DNA of 64,000 nt from Pseudomonas sp. dw_358 (GCF_018449655.1 NZ_JAAVUX010000006.1:236328-300327), one strand, 5' to 3'; shown: positions 18,460 to 28,894, counted from the stretch's first letter. A program made the numbers and translations. Notes: a model not told the origin generated them from the letters alone.

Positions 18460-20393
18460 AACTGATACCGCAAGGTCAGGCTGGCTTGCAGTCGCTGGGC
18501 CTGGCGCAGGGATTCGCGCAGGATACGCCGGTCCAGGTGATTGAGGCTGTCAGGGTCCAGGCGGTTGGACCAAGGCAGATTCTCCCGGCTTTGCAACTGA
18601 TGCTGTTGCATGCGGGTCTGCTGGATGAAGTGGTACGCCTCTTCGAAGGCGGCGCCGTCCTGAGGGTCGATCACCTGGCGCTTGACCAGCTCGCGCAGGC
18701 GTTCGAGGGTGTTGCCGACCTCGACACCGTTGGCCAGGGCCAGCAGCCTGGCGCCGTCGACAAATGGCATCAACCCTTGGGCTTTGAGGTCGAGAGTGGC
18801 GGTACGCTCGCTGCCTTTGCGGCTCAGGACAAAATCTCGGAAGCGTCCCACCGGTGGCTTCTGGCGCAAGGCATTTTCCGCCAGCAAACGCTGAAACAGG
18901 CGGTTGTCGGCCACCTGCCGGAGGATCTCGCCACGCAGCCGTTCGCAGCCCTGGGCATCACCCCAGACCACCCGCAGGTCGAAATAGATGCTCGAGCCCA
19001 GCAGGTTGTCCGGGGTCGCCTCGCGGATGAAAGTGGCAAAGCGCCGCGACCACTCGGCTTGGGACAGGCAGAGCTGCGGGTTGCCGGCCATGACATTGCC
19101 TTTGCACAGGGCGAAGCCGCATTGCGCCAGGCTCAGGTTGATCTGTTGAGCGATGGGCAGCAGCTTGCCGCGCAACTCGGCGGCATGGGCACTGTCGCGG
19201 GCGTCAAAGAGGATACCGTTGTCCTGATCGGTGAACAGCGTCTGCTCGCCCCGGCCCTCGCTGCCGAAGCACAGCCAGCTGAAGGGGATGCCGGGGTCGC
19301 CGTGGCTCTCCAGCACCAGCTCGATAACCCGTGACACCGTCTGGTCGTTGAGCAGGGTGATAATGCGGGTGATCTGGGTCGACGACGCGCCGTGGGCGAG
19401 CATGCGCTCCACCAACTGGCCGATCTCGCCGCGCACGGTGATCAAGGGGTCCAGATGCGCGGCGTTACGAATGGTCCGCGCCAGATGGACCAGGTCGACC
19501 CGTTGCAGCGAGAACAGGTCGCGCTCGGAGACCACACCGCAGAGGCGCCCGTCCCGTACCAGGCAAACATGGGCGATATGCCGCTCGGTCATGGCAATGG
19601 CGGCATCGAAGGCGCTGGCATCGGGGCTGAGGGAGAATGGCGTCTGGGTCATGCTGGCGGCAATAGGCCGTGTGAAATCGGGGCCACCGTCGGCCACCAC
19701 CTGGCGCAGGTCGCGCAGGGTGAAGATGCCTTTGGGACGCTTGTCCGGGTCGACGATGACGATGCTGCCGACCTGCTGCTCATGCATGGCTCGCACGGCG
19801 TCGCGCAGCGGGGTTTCGGCGGTGCAGGTGATGGGGTGGCGCATGGCCAGTTCGCCCAGGCGCGTGTTCAGGGAGTACTGGTTGCCCAAGGTTTGCGCCG
19901 CTTGGCGCTGAACCTCGCGGTTGACCTGATCCAGCAGGCTGCTGACACCGCGCAGGGCGAAATCGCGAAACGGGCTGGACAAGCCCATGACCCTGATGAA
20001 CGCCGGCTTGGGCAGTTGCAGGCAGAAGGTGTCCAGTGCGGCCAGATGTTCGGTCCGGGTGGCGCGCTCGCCGAGCAGGGCGGCCAGCGGAAAGCACTCG
20101 CCAGCGGCGATTTCAAAGGTGGTTTCATTACCGCGTCGGGCGCTGTGGGGCCGCTCGCCGACCACGCTGCCCTGTTTGACGACGTAGAAATGCTCTACAG
20201 GCCCATCCGCCGGCTTGATGATGCTGTCGCCGGCGACATAGAAACGCAGCTGGCACTGTTCCACCAGGTACGCCAGGTGTGCCTGTTCCATCTGATTGAA
20301 CGGTGGGAATCGCTGCAGAAACCGCAGTGTGCCGTGGACGTTCTGCAGTACCGCCGTCTTGCCGGCGAGGGCAAAGGCGTCCGCTTTGTTCAT
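18456..20393 (-). CDS. Cyclic-nucleotide-binding/CBS/DUF294 nucleotidyltransferase-like protein
   Basis: A 645-residue modular signalling protein. From N to C: a cNMP-binding fold (about 30-145, with VAGDSIIKPADGPVEHFYVV); two CBS motifs (about 170-290, containing GSIVIVDPDKRPKGIFTLRD and AHVCLVRDGRLCGVVSERDL); then a DUF294 nucleotidyltransferase-like core with GSEGRGEQTLFTDQDNGI near residue 375, showing the GS...DxD pattern of the pol-beta/GlnD superfamily; then a DUF294 C-terminal helical domain. Likely an adenylate- or nucleotide-sensing enzyme, substrate unknown. It is coupled to the exonuclease gene by an ATGA overlap. Confidence 0.88.
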   Translation of the reverse strand: MNKADAFALAGKTAVLQNVHGTLRFLQRFPPFNQMEQAHLAYLVEQCQLRFYVAGDSIIKPADGPVEHFYVVKQGSVVGERPHSARRGNETTFEIAAGECFPLAALLGERATRTEHLAALDTFCLQLPKPAFIRVMGLSSPFRDFALRGVSSLLDQVNREVQRQAAQTLGNQYSLNTRLGELAMRHPITCTAETPLRDAVRAMHEQQVGSIVIVDPDKRPKGIFTLRDLRQVVADGGPDFTRPIAASMTQTPFSLSPDASAFDAAIAMTERHIAHVCLVRDGRLCGVVSERDLFSLQRVDLVHLARTIRNAAHLDPLITVRGEIGQLVERMLAHGASSTQITRIITLLNDQTVSRVIELVLESHGDPGIPFSWLCFGSEGRGEQTLFTDQDNGILFDARDSAHAAELRGKLLPIAQQINLSLAQCGFALCKGNVMAGNPQLCLSQAEWSRRFATFIREATPDNLLGSSIYFDLRVVWGDAQGCERLRGEILRQVADNRLFQRLLAENALRQKPPVGRFRDFVLSRKGSERTATLDLKAQGLMPFVDGARLLALANGVEVGNTLERLRELVKRQVIDPQDGAAFEEAYHFIQQTRMQQHQLQSRENLPWSNRLDPDSLNHLDRRILRESLRQAQRLQASLTLRYQL

Positions 20394-20588
20394 GGGTGGC
20401 GTCCCGATCTATTGTTGTGTGCCCATGGTCGGCCGCTCTGGCGCGGGTGCCCATTGGACGTAAGTCTAAAAAAATACTTCTAGTGGCGTGCAATCAACCG
20501 CATCATGGACGGTCTAGAGCAAACGATCCGATGAAGTGCGCCGGGGCTACTCCCGACGCTTCGGATTTGATCAGGTGATGAAAGGCGC

Positions 20589-21032
20589 ATGTCCGATCAC
20601 AATATATTGAGCGAGGCCGAACTCGAGGCACTGAATGCCGCCATGGGCGTGGCCGATCAGCCGCCGCTGGCCGCGCTGGTGGTCGACGACCATGAGCAGA
20701 CCCGAGAAACCCTCGCGGAAATCCTGTTTTTGCACGGCATCTCGTGCAGCACGGCGGCCAGTGCTGTCGAGGCGCTGGAACGCCTGCGCGGCGACAAAGG
20801 CATCGGCCTGCTGATCACTGACCTGCGCATGGCGCCGGACAGCGGCCTGGACCTGATCCGCGAGGTGCGCGACTCTGACCGCGCGGCCTTGCCGATCATC
20901 ATCATGTCAGGGGATGCGGGGGTCAAAGACGCCATCGCGGCGATGCACCTGAGCGTCGTGGACTTTCTGCTCAAGCCGATCGATGCCAATCAGTTGGTGA
21001 AATTGGCGAAGCGGGAGTTGGGGGTGGCGTAA
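20589..21032 (+). CDS. Single-domain response regulator
   Basis: A 147-residue protein consisting of a short leader and one receiver domain. Acidic residues Asp33/Asp34, phosphoacceptor Asp78 (LLITDLRM), the Ser/Thr position MSG and Lys129 (LLKP) are all present. There is no output domain, so it acts through protein contacts or as a phosphate relay. No histidine kinase is adjacent. The 20-residue leader (LSEAELEALNAAMG) resembles a helical peptide found in some phosphotransfer partners. It is divergent from the DUF294 gene, with 195 bases between the two starts. Confidence 0.88.
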   Translation: MSDHNILSEAELEALNAAMGVADQPPLAALVVDDHEQTRETLAEILFLHGISCSTAASAVEALERLRGDKGIGLLITDLRMAPDSGLDLIREVRDSDRAALPIIIMSGDAGVKDAIAAMHLSVVDFLLKPIDANQLVKLAKRELGVA

Positions 21033-21044
21033 GGCGTTGAATCT

Positions 21045-21140
21045 TTGTGGGCCTTACCGCGGCCAAGGCCTGCTCCCACAGGTACTGCGCTGTATCTGTG
21101 GGAGCATGGCCGGCCATGTTCGCGGTTGCCCGCGAAGCGC
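21045..21140. repeat. REP/hairpin repeat region of a second type
   Basis: Between the converging response-regulator and glcB genes lie repeated CTGTGGGAGCA / TGCTCCCACAG units in opposite orientation, followed by GGCCGGCC and CGCGGTTGCCCGCG palindromes. This is the common pseudomonad GGGAGCA-type REP sequence, different from the CCGAGC-type copies elsewhere in the window. It may end both transcripts. Confidence 0.65.
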
Positions 21141-21143
21141 GGT

Positions 21144-23321
21144 CTACAGACCGTGCTTGGCTTTGAACTCCCGACGCTTGCGGTGCAACACCGGCTCGGT
21201 GTACCCGTTCGGCTGCTTCGCCCCCTCGATCACCAACTCCACCGCCGCCTGAAAGGCGATGTTGCTGTCGAAGTCCGGTGCCAGAGGACGGTACAGCGGG
21301 TCGTTGGCGTTCTGACGGTCGACCACCGGGGCCATACGCTTGAGGCTTTGCAGGATCAGCTCCTCGCTGGCGATGCCGTGGCGCAGCCAGTTGGCCAGCA
21401 GCTGGCTGGAAATCCGCAGGGTGGCACGGTCTTCCATCAAGCCGATGTCGTGGATGTCCGGCACCTTCGAGCAGCCGACGCCCTGGTCGATCCAGCGCAC
21501 CACATAACCGAGGATGCCCTGAGAGTTGTTATCCAGTTCGTTCTGGATTTCCTCGGCACTCCAGTTCGTATCCGCCGCCAGCGGCAGGGTCAGGATATCG
21601 TCCACCGAAGCGGGCGCACGCTTGGCCAGTTCGGCCTGACGGGCGAACACGTCGACCTTGTGGTAGTGCAGAGCATGCAACGCTGCGGCGGTCGGCGAAG
21701 GCACCCAGGCGGTGTTGGCACCGGCCAGCGGGTGGACGATCTTCTGTTCGAGCATGGCCGCCATGAGGTCGGGCATGGCCCACATGCCCTTGCCGATCTG
21801 CGCTCGACCTTGCAGGCCACTGGCCAGGCCGATATCGACATTGTTGTTCTCGTAGGCCGCAATCCACTTCTCGCTTTTCATGGCGCCCTTGCGCACCACG
21901 GCGCCGGCTTCCATGGAGGTGTGGATTTCATCACCAGTCCGATCGAGGAACCCAGTGTTGATGAACACCACGCGCTGGCGAGCGGCACTGATGCAGGCAC
22001 GCAGGTTGACCGTGGTGCGACGCTCCTCGTCCATGATGCCGACCTTGAGGGTGTTCAACGGCAGGCCGAGGACTTTTTCGATGCGTTCGAACAGGGTGTT
22101 GGTGAACGCCACTTCGTCCGGGCCGTGCATCTTCGGCTTGACGATGTACACCGAACCGGTGCGGCTGTTCTTGCGGGTGTTCTTGCCGGTCAGGTTGTGG
22201 ATCGCCGCGAGGCTGGTGATCAGCCCGTCGAGGATGCCTTCCGGGACTTCATGGCCATGGGCGTCGATAATCGCGTCGATGGTCATCAAATGGCCGACAT
22301 TGCGCACGAACAGCAGCGAACGCCCGTGCAGGGTCACTTCACCGCCCAGGGGCGCGCTGTACGGGCGGTCCGGGTTCATGGTGCGGGTGAAGCTTTGGCC
22401 GCCTTTGCTGACCTCCTCGCTGAGGTCGCCCTTCATCAGGCCCAGCCAATTGCGGTAGATCACCACCTTGTCGTCGGCATCCACGGCGGCGACGGAGTCT
22501 TCGCAGTCCATGATGGTGGTCAGGGCGGCTTCCATCAGGATGTCCTTGACCCCGGCGGCGTCGGTCTGGCCGACGGGGGTGCTGGAGTCGATCTGGATCT
22601 CGAAGTGCAGGCCATTATGCTTGAACAGGATTGCGTGGGGTGCGGCGGCGTCGCCCTGATAGCCGATCAGCTGGCTGTCGTCGCGCAGGCCGGTGTTGGA
22701 ACCGCCTTTGAGGCCGACGACCAGCTTGCCGTCGTGCAGCGCATAGCGGGTGGCTTCGACGTGGGACCCGGCAGCGAGGGGCGCGGCTTCATCAAGGAAG
22801 GCACGGGCGAAGGCGATGACCTTGTCGCCACGGACCTTGTTGTAGCCTTGGCCGCGTTCGGCGCCGCCTGCTTCGCTGATGGCATCGGTGCCATAGAGCG
22901 CGTCGTACAGCGAGCTCCAGCGGGCATTGGAGGCGTTCAGAGCGAAGCGTGCGTTCATCACCGGCACCACCAACTGAGGGCCGGCCATGCGGGCGATTTC
23001 GTCGTCGACGTTTTCGGTGGTGGCGTGGAACTCGTCGCCCGGCGGTAGCAGGTAGCCGATTTCCCGCAGGAACGCCTTGTAGGCATGGGCATCATGGGGC
23101 TGGTCGCGATGGGCCTGGTGCCAGCCATCGATCTGACGCTGCAAGGTGTCGCGCTTGCTCAGCAGGGCACGGTTCTTGGTGGCGAGGTCATTGATGAGAT
23201 CTTCTGCGCCGGCCCAGAACTGTTCGGCCTTCAGGCCGGTGCCGGGGAGGGCTTCCTTGTTGACGAAATCCAGCAGAACCTTGGCGACCTTAAGGCCACC
23301 GACTTGAACGTGATCAGTCAT
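21144..23321 (-). CDS. glcB: Malate synthase G
   Basis: Condenses glyoxylate and acetyl-CoA to malate; the glyoxylate-shunt/glycolate enzyme. It has 725 residues, exactly the family size. Features include [20 protein letters not shown] at the N-terminus, [17 protein letters not shown], and the catalytic-loop region [20 protein letters not shown]. The ATG at 23,321 was chosen over one four codons upstream. It diverges from gcvR; REP sequence lies at its 3' end. Confidence 0.96.
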   Translation of the reverse strand: MTDHVQVGGLKVAKVLLDFVNKEALPGTGLKAEQFWAGAEDLINDLATKNRALLSKRDTLQRQIDGWHQAHRDQPHDAHAYKAFLREIGYLLPPGDEFHATTENVDDEIARMAGPQLVVPVMNARFALNASNARWSSLYDALYGTDAISEAGGAERGQGYNKVRGDKVIAFARAFLDEAAPLAAGSHVEATRYALHDGKLVVGLKGGSNTGLRDDSQLIGYQGDAAAPHAILFKHNGLHFEIQIDSSTPVGQTDAAGVKDILMEAALTTIMDCEDSVAAVDADDKVVIYRNWLGLMKGDLSEEVSKGGQSFTRTMNPDRPYSAPLGGEVTLHGRSLLFVRNVGHLMTIDAIIDAHGHEVPEGILDGLITSLAAIHNLTGKNTRKNSRTGSVYIVKPKMHGPDEVAFTNTLFERIEKVLGLPLNTLKVGIMDEERRTTVNLRACISAARQRVVFINTGFLDRTGDEIHTSMEAGAVVRKGAMKSEKWIAAYENNNVDIGLASGLQGRAQIGKGMWAMPDLMAAMLEQKIVHPLAGANTAWVPSPTAAALHALHYHKVDVFARQAELAKRAPASVDDILTLPLAADTNWSAEEIQNELDNNSQGILGYVVRWIDQGVGCSKVPDIHDIGLMEDRATLRISSQLLANWLRHGIASEELILQSLKRMAPVVDRQNANDPLYRPLAPDFDSNIAFQAAVELVIEGAKQPNGYTEPVLHRKRREFKAKHGL

Positions 23322-23594
23322 TGCTTGCCTCACTCTGCGAGCTCTTCAGCTTGTCCAGACATCGATTCCAACGTTATGTAGTGCGCGAAAGCGGATACTA
23401 CATGAAGCGCTGCGGTTGTGAAAATGAGACTCAAAGCGTCGTTCTGCGACCGGAATGGCTGCTGTGGTCACAGTACAGATTCAGGTGTTCTCAATAATTT
23501 GAGTAATTGTTCCATAAACAAGTGGAAACCGTACACAGCTTTCTGGTCGGCAACCGAGCCTATACTGGCGGTTCTGAACCATAAGGGGTTTGCC

Positions 23595-24113
23595 GTGAAC
23601 GATTTAGTGTTGACTGTCATTGCAGCAGACAAGGCCGGACTGGTCGAGCGGATTGCCCAGTGCATTGCCGATCACCACGGTAACTGGCTGGAGAGCCGCA
23701 TGTCACGGATGGCCGGGCAGTTCGCCGGGATCCTGCGGGTGGCGGTGCCCAGCGAATTCAATCTGGAACTGGTGCACGCCCTGCAAGGGCTCTCGGAGCA
23801 CGGCATCCGCGTGGTGGTGGCCGAGAGTGGCGAGCAGTTGTCCAGTGCCTGGAAGCCGATAGCCATGGATCTGGTGGGCAACGACCGGCCCGGCATCGTG
23901 CGCGATATCACTCGGCTGTTGGCGGCCGAAGGGGTCAACGTCGAGCGCCTGACCACCGACGTGCGCCCGGCGCCCATGAGCAGCGAGACCTTGTTCCATG
24001 CCGAGGCGACGCTGGCGGTACCGCTGCACTTGTCGTTGGAGGTTTTGCAGGAGCGGCTGGAGACTTTGGCGGATGATTTGATGGTGGAGCTGACATTGCG
24101 TACGCAGTTGTGA
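23595..24113 (+). CDS. gcvR: Glycine cleavage system transcriptional repressor-like protein (tandem ACT)
   Basis: A 172-residue cytoplasmic protein made of two ACT domains (about 1-85 and 90-170). The first begins NDLVLTVIAADKAGLVERIA and the second contains MDLVGNDRPGIVRDITRLLA. In E. coli GcvR binds GcvA and, with glycine, controls the gcv operon; here the gene is distant from gcv. The start is a GTG at 23,595 with the site TAAGGGG six bases upstream; the long upstream extension of the frame is not conserved in character. Confidence 0.88.
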   Translation: MNDLVLTVIAADKAGLVERIAQCIADHHGNWLESRMSRMAGQFAGILRVAVPSEFNLELVHALQGLSEHGIRVVVAESGEQLSSAWKPIAMDLVGNDRPGIVRDITRLLAAEGVNVERLTTDVRPAPMSSETLFHAEATLAVPLHLSLEVLQERLETLADDLMVELTLRTQL

Positions 24114-24118
24114 TCGCT

Positions 24119-24178
24119 GTTCCCGAGCAAGCTCGGTCCTACAGGGCGGCGCCTGTAGGACCGAGCTTGCTCGGGAAC
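24119..24178. repeat. REP-type palindrome, copy 3 (perfect 27-bp arms)
   Basis: A perfect inverted repeat with 27-bp arms and a 6-base loop (GCGGCG). Each arm contains the CCGAGCAAGCTCGG core shared with the other copies. It lies between the converging gcvR and rarD genes and could act as a bidirectional terminator or transcript stabiliser. Confidence 0.9.
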
Positions 24179-24192
24179 CAGACACCGCCGAT

Positions 24193-25080
24193 TCAGCGTT
24201 TGCGCATCTGCTGCCAGATATCCACGCTGTACACCACCAACCCCCCCCAGATAAAACCGAACGCGGTCAAGGTCGCGGGCGCGAGCTTTTCATGGAACAC
24301 GCCCACGGCCAGTATCAACACCAGGGTCGGGGCGATGTACTGCAAGAAGCCCAGGGTCGTGTATGGAAGGTGCCGCGCGGCGGCGTTGAAGCACAGCAGC
24401 GGCACCAGGGTAATGGGCCCGGCGGCCACCAGCCAGAGCATTTGGCTGCTGGCGATAAAGGTCGGCTGCAGGGTCCCGGCGTCGGGATGCAAGAGCAGCC
24501 AGCCCAGGGCCAGCGGCACCAGCAGCCAGGTCTCGATCACCAGCCCTGGCAAGGCGGCGACGGGCGCGCGCTTGCGGATCAAACCATAGAAACCGAAGGT
24601 CAACGCCAAGGTCAGGGATACCCAGGGCAGGCTGCCCACCTGCCAGACCTGCTGCGCCACCCCGACCGCCGCCAGCGCTACGGCCAGCCATTGCAGGCGG
24701 CGCAGGCGCTCGCCCAGCGCCAGCAGCCCCAGCAGCACGTTGATCAGTGGATTGATGTAGTAGCCCAAGCTGGCTTCGAGCATGCGGCCATTGTTCACCG
24801 CCCAGACGTAGATCAGCCAGTTGCAGGCGATCAGGCTGCCGCTCAGGGCCAGCACTGCCAGGCGCCGTGGGTTTTCACGCAGCTCGAGCCACCAGCCCGG
24901 ATGCTTCCACACCAGCAGCAGTGCCGTGCCCAACAGCGCAGCCCAGAGCACCCGGTGAATGATGATTTCCACCGGTGACACGCTTTGCACGGCTTTGAAG
25001 AACAGCGGGAGAAACCCCCACATGAAGTAGGCGCTGAGGCCAAGGATATAGCCCCTGCGGGGGTTTACGGCGGTGTGCAT
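24193..25080 (-). CDS. rarD: RarD family EamA-type transporter
   Basis: A 295-residue inner-membrane protein with ten predicted helices in two EamA repeats. The N-terminal GYILGLSAYFMWGFLPLFFK matches the RarD/chloramphenicol-sensitive family. The substrate is unknown despite the historical resistance name. The start at 25,080 has an AAAAGGA site. The 3' end carries ICQQMRKR and abuts a REP palindrome. Confidence 0.9.
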   Translation of the reverse strand: MHTAVNPRRGYILGLSAYFMWGFLPLFFKAVQSVSPVEIIIHRVLWAALLGTALLLVWKHPGWWLELRENPRRLAVLALSGSLIACNWLIYVWAVNNGRMLEASLGYYINPLINVLLGLLALGERLRRLQWLAVALAAVGVAQQVWQVGSLPWVSLTLALTFGFYGLIRKRAPVAALPGLVIETWLLVPLALGWLLLHPDAGTLQPTFIASSQMLWLVAAGPITLVPLLCFNAAARHLPYTTLGFLQYIAPTLVLILAVGVFHEKLAPATLTAFGFIWGGLVVYSVDIWQQMRKR

Positions 25081-25108
25081 CGAACGTCCTTTTAGCATTG
25101 TGGGTGGA

Positions 25109-26083
25109 TCAGAACAGTTTCAGCGGTTCCTCGTTGAGCGCCGACAGTTGCTCACGCAAGGCCAGCACCTGGTCGCCCCAATAACGCTCGGTGCCGAACC
25201 AGGGAAAGCTGCGGGGGAACGCCGGATCGTCCCAGCGCTTGGCCAGCCAGGCGCTGTAGTTCATCAGGCGCAGGGCGCGCAGGGGCTCGATCAGGGCCAG
25301 TTCCCGGGGGTCGAAATCGTTGAACTCGTTGTAGCCATCCATCAGCTCTGAAAGCTGGGACAGGCATTCATGGCGATCGCCCGCCAGCATCATCCAGATG
25401 TCCTGCACCGCCGGACCCATGCGACAGTCATCAAGGTCGACGATATGGAACATCTCGTCACGACACATCATGTTGCCGGGGTGGCAGTCGCCGTGCATGC
25501 GGATGTTTTTGTGTGGAGTCTCGCGGTACACCTGTTCGACGCGCTTGAGCAGGTCGCGGGCCACGGATTCATAGGCCGGCAGCAGGCTGCGCGGCACGTA
25601 GTTGCCTTCCAGCAGGGTGGTCAACGAATCGTGGCCAAAGTTCTGCACCCCGAGGGCTTCGCGGTGCTCGAACGGCCGGGTCGCGCCCACGGCATGCAGG
25701 CGGCCGAGCAATTGTCCGAGGCGGTACAGCTGGTCCAGATTGCCTGGCTCCGGTGCTCTGCCGCCGCGACGTGGGAACAAGGTGAAGCGAAAGCCGGCGT
25801 GCTCGAACAGGGTCGCGCCGTTGTGGGACATGGGCGCCACCACCGGCACATCGCAATCGGCGAGTTCGGCGGTGAAACTGTGCTCCTCGAGAATCGCTTG
25901 GGTGGTCCAGCGGTCCGGGCGGTAGAACTTGGCGATCAGCGGGACGGAGTCTTCGATGCCGACCTGATAGACCCGGTTCTCGTAGCTGTTGAGGGCCATG
26001 ACCCGGGCATCGCTGAGAAAACCGATGCTTTCGACGGCATCGAGGACCAGATCAGGCGTGAGTGTTTCGAAGGGATGGGACAT
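25109..26083 (-). CDS. srkA: Stress response kinase A (YihE-type protein kinase)
   Basis: A 324-residue serine/threonine kinase of the aminoglycoside-phosphotransferase-like fold. Conserved features include SYENRVYQVG (nucleotide loop), IAKFYRPDRW (Lys), the catalytic-loop segment MHGDCHPGNM and metal-binding VDLDDCRMG. E. coli SrkA counters stress-induced programmed death via Cpx/MazF links. The start at 26,083 (MSHPFETLTP) is the conserved N-terminus. It lies 28 bases upstream of rarD in the same direction; co-transcription is possible. Confidence 0.92.
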   Translation of the reverse strand: MSHPFETLTPDLVLDAVESIGFLSDARVMALNSYENRVYQVGIEDSVPLIAKFYRPDRWTTQAILEEHSFTAELADCDVPVVAPMSHNGATLFEHAGFRFTLFPRRGGRAPEPGNLDQLYRLGQLLGRLHAVGATRPFEHREALGVQNFGHDSLTTLLEGNYVPRSLLPAYESVARDLLKRVEQVYRETPHKNIRMHGDCHPGNMMCRDEMFHIVDLDDCRMGPAVQDIWMMLAGDRHECLSQLSELMDGYNEFNDFDPRELALIEPLRALRLMNYSAWLAKRWDDPAFPRSFPWFGTERYWGDQVLALREQLSALNEEPLKLF

Positions 26084-26171
26084 GCGAGCTCCTGCGCACG
26101 GCCGGTTGCCGCGTAGACGGTGCATGGTAACTCAAGTGTGATATCGCCATGACCCTGCAGGACCGGAACCT

Positions 26172-26930
26172 TCACACTGGCGTGGCAATCAGTACGAAGG
26201 TCGGCGCAAAACCCACCACGGCCTCATCCCCTTCCTTGAGGCCCTGCAACCGCGAGGGCTCGACCAGCGCGCACAACGTCTGCCCGTTCACGAGGCGCAA
26301 ACGCAGTTCCGCCGGACCCTCTTCTTCATCGAGCACCTGTTCGACACGACCCTTGAACAGGTTATAGCCTTCCGGGGCCTGGTCGACGCTGTGCAGCAGC
26401 TCGATCCAGCCGGCCTTGATCAATGCGAACACTTCGCTGCCCGCCGCCAGCTCTAGCGCCAAGGTGCTTTCATGGGTGATCTGCGCGTCGAGGAATAAAC
26501 CCGCGCCGAGGTCCAGTTCGATCCGGTCGTTGCGCCCCATCGCCACCACTTGCCCGATGCGCCCATGCAGCTGGTTGCGCGCGCTGGTACGCAGCATCAT
26601 GCGCCCCAGCAGATCGAGATCGCTGGCATGCTCGGCGGCCTCCAGTACCTGCGCCTGAAGCACTTGCAGCCGTTGATAGAGTTGCAGCACCCGCAAGCCT
26701 TCTTCGGACAAGCGCGCGCCGCCACCGCCCTTGCCTCCCACTGCACGCTCCACCAAGGGCGATGCAGCAAGGTTGTTGAGCTCGTCGATGGCGTCCCAGG
26801 CGGCCTTGTAGCTCATGCCCGCGCTTTTTGCGGCGCGGGTGATCGAGCCTTGTTCGACGATGTGTTGCAACAGCGCGATACGTTGTGGGCGACGTACAAT
26901 GTGCTGGGTCAGCAGGCTGGGCAGTGGCAT
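26172..26930 (-). CDS. ModE-like transcriptional regulator with TOBE/Mop domains
   Basis: A 252-residue regulator. The N-terminal winged helix of the ModE/LysR type (QHIVEQGSITRAAKSAGMSYKAAWDAID, about 20-50) and the Gly-rich loop GGKGGGGARLSEEGL are diagnostic. Two Mop/TOBE molybdate-binding repeats follow at about 115-180 and 185-250. In E. coli ModE represses modABC with molybdate. No molybdate transporter is adjacent here, so the targets are unknown. The start at 26,930 (MPLPSLLTQHIVRRPQRI) is preferred to one six codons upstream. Confidence 0.87.
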   Translation of the reverse strand: MPLPSLLTQHIVRRPQRIALLQHIVEQGSITRAAKSAGMSYKAAWDAIDELNNLAASPLVERAVGGKGGGGARLSEEGLRVLQLYQRLQVLQAQVLEAAEHASDLDLLGRMMLRTSARNQLHGRIGQVVAMGRNDRIELDLGAGLFLDAQITHESTLALELAAGSEVFALIKAGWIELLHSVDQAPEGYNLFKGRVEQVLDEEEGPAELRLRLVNGQTLCALVEPSRLQGLKEGDEAVVGFAPTFVLIATPV

Positions 26931-26990
26931 GGGCTCTGGGCTACGCAAGGCTTGGAATGCCCCGGACGTTGCCCCTGCTGCCAGCGCAAG

Positions 26991-27728
26991 TCAAGCATGG
27001 CCCGGTTTGGCGGTGCGGGCCAGGCAGTAAATGTCGACCCGCCGGGCACCGGCATCGCGCAGGCAGCGGGCAATCACCTGCGCTGTAGCCCCGGTTGTCA
27101 GTACATCGTCGACCACCGCGATGTGCAGGCCTTCCACGGCGGTGGGCACTTGGACATGGAAGGCCTGGCGCAGATTGCGTTGCCGGGCGCGTGCACCCAG
27201 ATCTTGCTGGGCTCGGGTCTCGTGACGGCGCACGAGGCTGCGGGTATCACAGGCAATGCCGAGGCTCTTCGCCAGCCAGGCCGCCAGCATTTGCGCCTGA
27301 TTGAACCCGCGCAGGCGCAGGCGCCGGCTGCCCAAGGGCACCGCGATGAGCCGGTCCGGACGTGCGAGGCCGTCCTCGAAACGCTGCTGCAGCCACTGCC
27401 CGAGCAATTCGCCCAGCAAACGGCCCAGCGGCCAGCATGCCTTATGTTTGAAGCGGGTGATCAGGCCATCCACGGGAAACCGGTACTCCCAAGGCGCTTC
27501 TACCCGGGCAAAAGCCGGCCGCCGACGACTGCACTGACCGCACACCAGCCCTTCCATGGCCAAGGGCAGGGCGCATAAGCGACAGCGCTCGCGCAGCCAC
27601 GGCAGCTCTTGGGTGCAGGGCTCGCAGAGGGCAGTGGGCGAGTGGCAGGGCTCATCGCAAAGCAGACAGAGCTGGTTGTTTAATAACCACTTGTAAACCA
27701 GTAAGGCGCGATATGGTTGACAGCGCAT
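26991..27728 (-). CDS. comF: ComF family phosphoribosyltransferase-like protein
   Basis: A 245-residue protein: an N-terminal zinc-ribbon-like region with paired cysteines (CLLCDEPC, CEPC, CRLC, CGQC within residues 21-70), then a type I phosphoribosyltransferase domain with the PRPP motif VVDDVLTTGATAQV near residue 200. ComF proteins act in natural transformation in some bacteria; in pseudomonads (GntX-like) the role is not settled. A strong AAGGAAG site precedes the start. It diverges from bioB, with 94 bases between starts; biotin clusters often carry this neighbour. Confidence 0.9.
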   Translation of the reverse strand: MRCQPYRALLVYKWLLNNQLCLLCDEPCHSPTALCEPCTQELPWLRERCRLCALPLAMEGLVCGQCSRRRPAFARVEAPWEYRFPVDGLITRFKHKACWPLGRLLGELLGQWLQQRFEDGLARPDRLIAVPLGSRRLRLRGFNQAQMLAAWLAKSLGIACDTRSLVRRHETRAQQDLGARARQRNLRQAFHVQVPTAVEGLHIAVVDDVLTTGATAQVIARCLRDAGARRVDIYCLARTAKPGHA

Positions 27729-27822
27729 GGCACTTCCTTAAATATGCCGGCTATCACTTGAATAGCCGTGTGGCGTCTGTGGGTATCCGTACTCCACGCC
27801 CAGCATAAGGAAGGAATCGCCG

Positions 27823-28881
27823 ATGAGCGCCAGCACAACTGCAACCTTGCGTCACGACTGGTCCCTGGCCGAGGTCAAGGCGCTGTTCGTCCAGCCCTTC
27901 AACGACCTGCTGTTCCAGGCGCAGACCGTGCACCGCGCCCATTTCGACGCCAACCGCGTGCAGGTTTCCACGCTGCTGTCGATCAAGACCGGTGCCTGCC
28001 CGGAAGACTGCAAATACTGCCCGCAGTCCGGCCACTACAACACCGGGCTGGAAAAAGAAAAGCTGATGGAAGTGCAGAAAGTCCTCGAAGAGGCGGCACG
28101 GGCCAAGTCCATCGGCTCGACCCGTTTCTGCATGGGTGCGGCGTGGAAACACCCTTCGGCAAAGGACATGCCCTATGTGTTGCAGATGGTTGCCGGCGTC
28201 AAGGCCATGGGCCTGGAAACCTGCATGACCCTGGGCAAGCTGGACCAGGAGCAGACTGCAGCGCTGGCCGACGCCGGCCTGGACTACTACAACCACAACC
28301 TCGACACCTCGCCGGAGTTCTACGGCAGCATCATCACCACCCGTACGTACGGCGAGCGTCTGCAGACCCTGGCCTACGTGCGCGATGCCGGCATGAAGAT
28401 CTGCTCCGGCGGCATCCTCGGCATGGGCGAGTCGCTGGATGACCGCGCCGGCTTGCTGATCCAGTTGGCCAACCTGCCGGAACATCCGGAGTCGGTGCCG
28501 ATCAACATGCTGGTCAAGGTCGCCGGTACGCCGCTGGCCAACGCCGAAGACATCGACCCGTTCGACTTCATCCGCATGTTGGCCGTGGCCCGGATCCTGA
28601 TGCCCGAGTCCCACGTGCGTCTGTCGGCCGGCCGCGAAGCCATGAACGATCAGATGCAGGCCTTGGCATTCTTTGCCGGCGCCAACTCGATCTTCTACGG
28701 CGACAAGCTGCTGACCACCGCCAACCCGCAATCCGACAAGGACATGCTGCTGTTCTCGCGCCTGGGCATCCAGCCCGAAGCCGGTTATGAGCACGCCGAC
28801 GAAGTGCATCAAGCGGCCATCGAGCAAGCGCTGGTCGAGCAGAAGAGCAGCGAAATGTTCTACGACGCTGCCTCCGCCTGA
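27823..28881 (+). CDS. bioB: Biotin synthase
   Basis: Radical-SAM enzyme inserting sulfur into dethiobiotin to form biotin. It has 352 residues. The cluster-binding CPEDCKYC motif (CxxxCxxC) is near residue 63, and the biotin-synthase segments [16 protein letters not shown] and GGILGMGES are present. The site AAGGAAGG precedes the ATG. First gene of bioB-F-H-C-D, all in the same direction with overlaps or tiny gaps. Confidence 0.97.
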   Translation: MSASTTATLRHDWSLAEVKALFVQPFNDLLFQAQTVHRAHFDANRVQVSTLLSIKTGACPEDCKYCPQSGHYNTGLEKEKLMEVQKVLEEAARAKSIGSTRFCMGAAWKHPSAKDMPYVLQMVAGVKAMGLETCMTLGKLDQEQTAALADAGLDYYNHNLDTSPEFYGSIITTRTYGERLQTLAYVRDAGMKICSGGILGMGESLDDRAGLLIQLANLPEHPESVPINMLVKVAGTPLANAEDIDPFDFIRMLAVARILMPESHVRLSAGREAMNDQMQALAFFAGANSIFYGDKLLTTANPQSDKDMLLFSRLGIQPEAGYEHADEVHQAAIEQALVEQKSSEMFYDAASA

Positions 28882-28894
28882 CGACGAGACCGCC

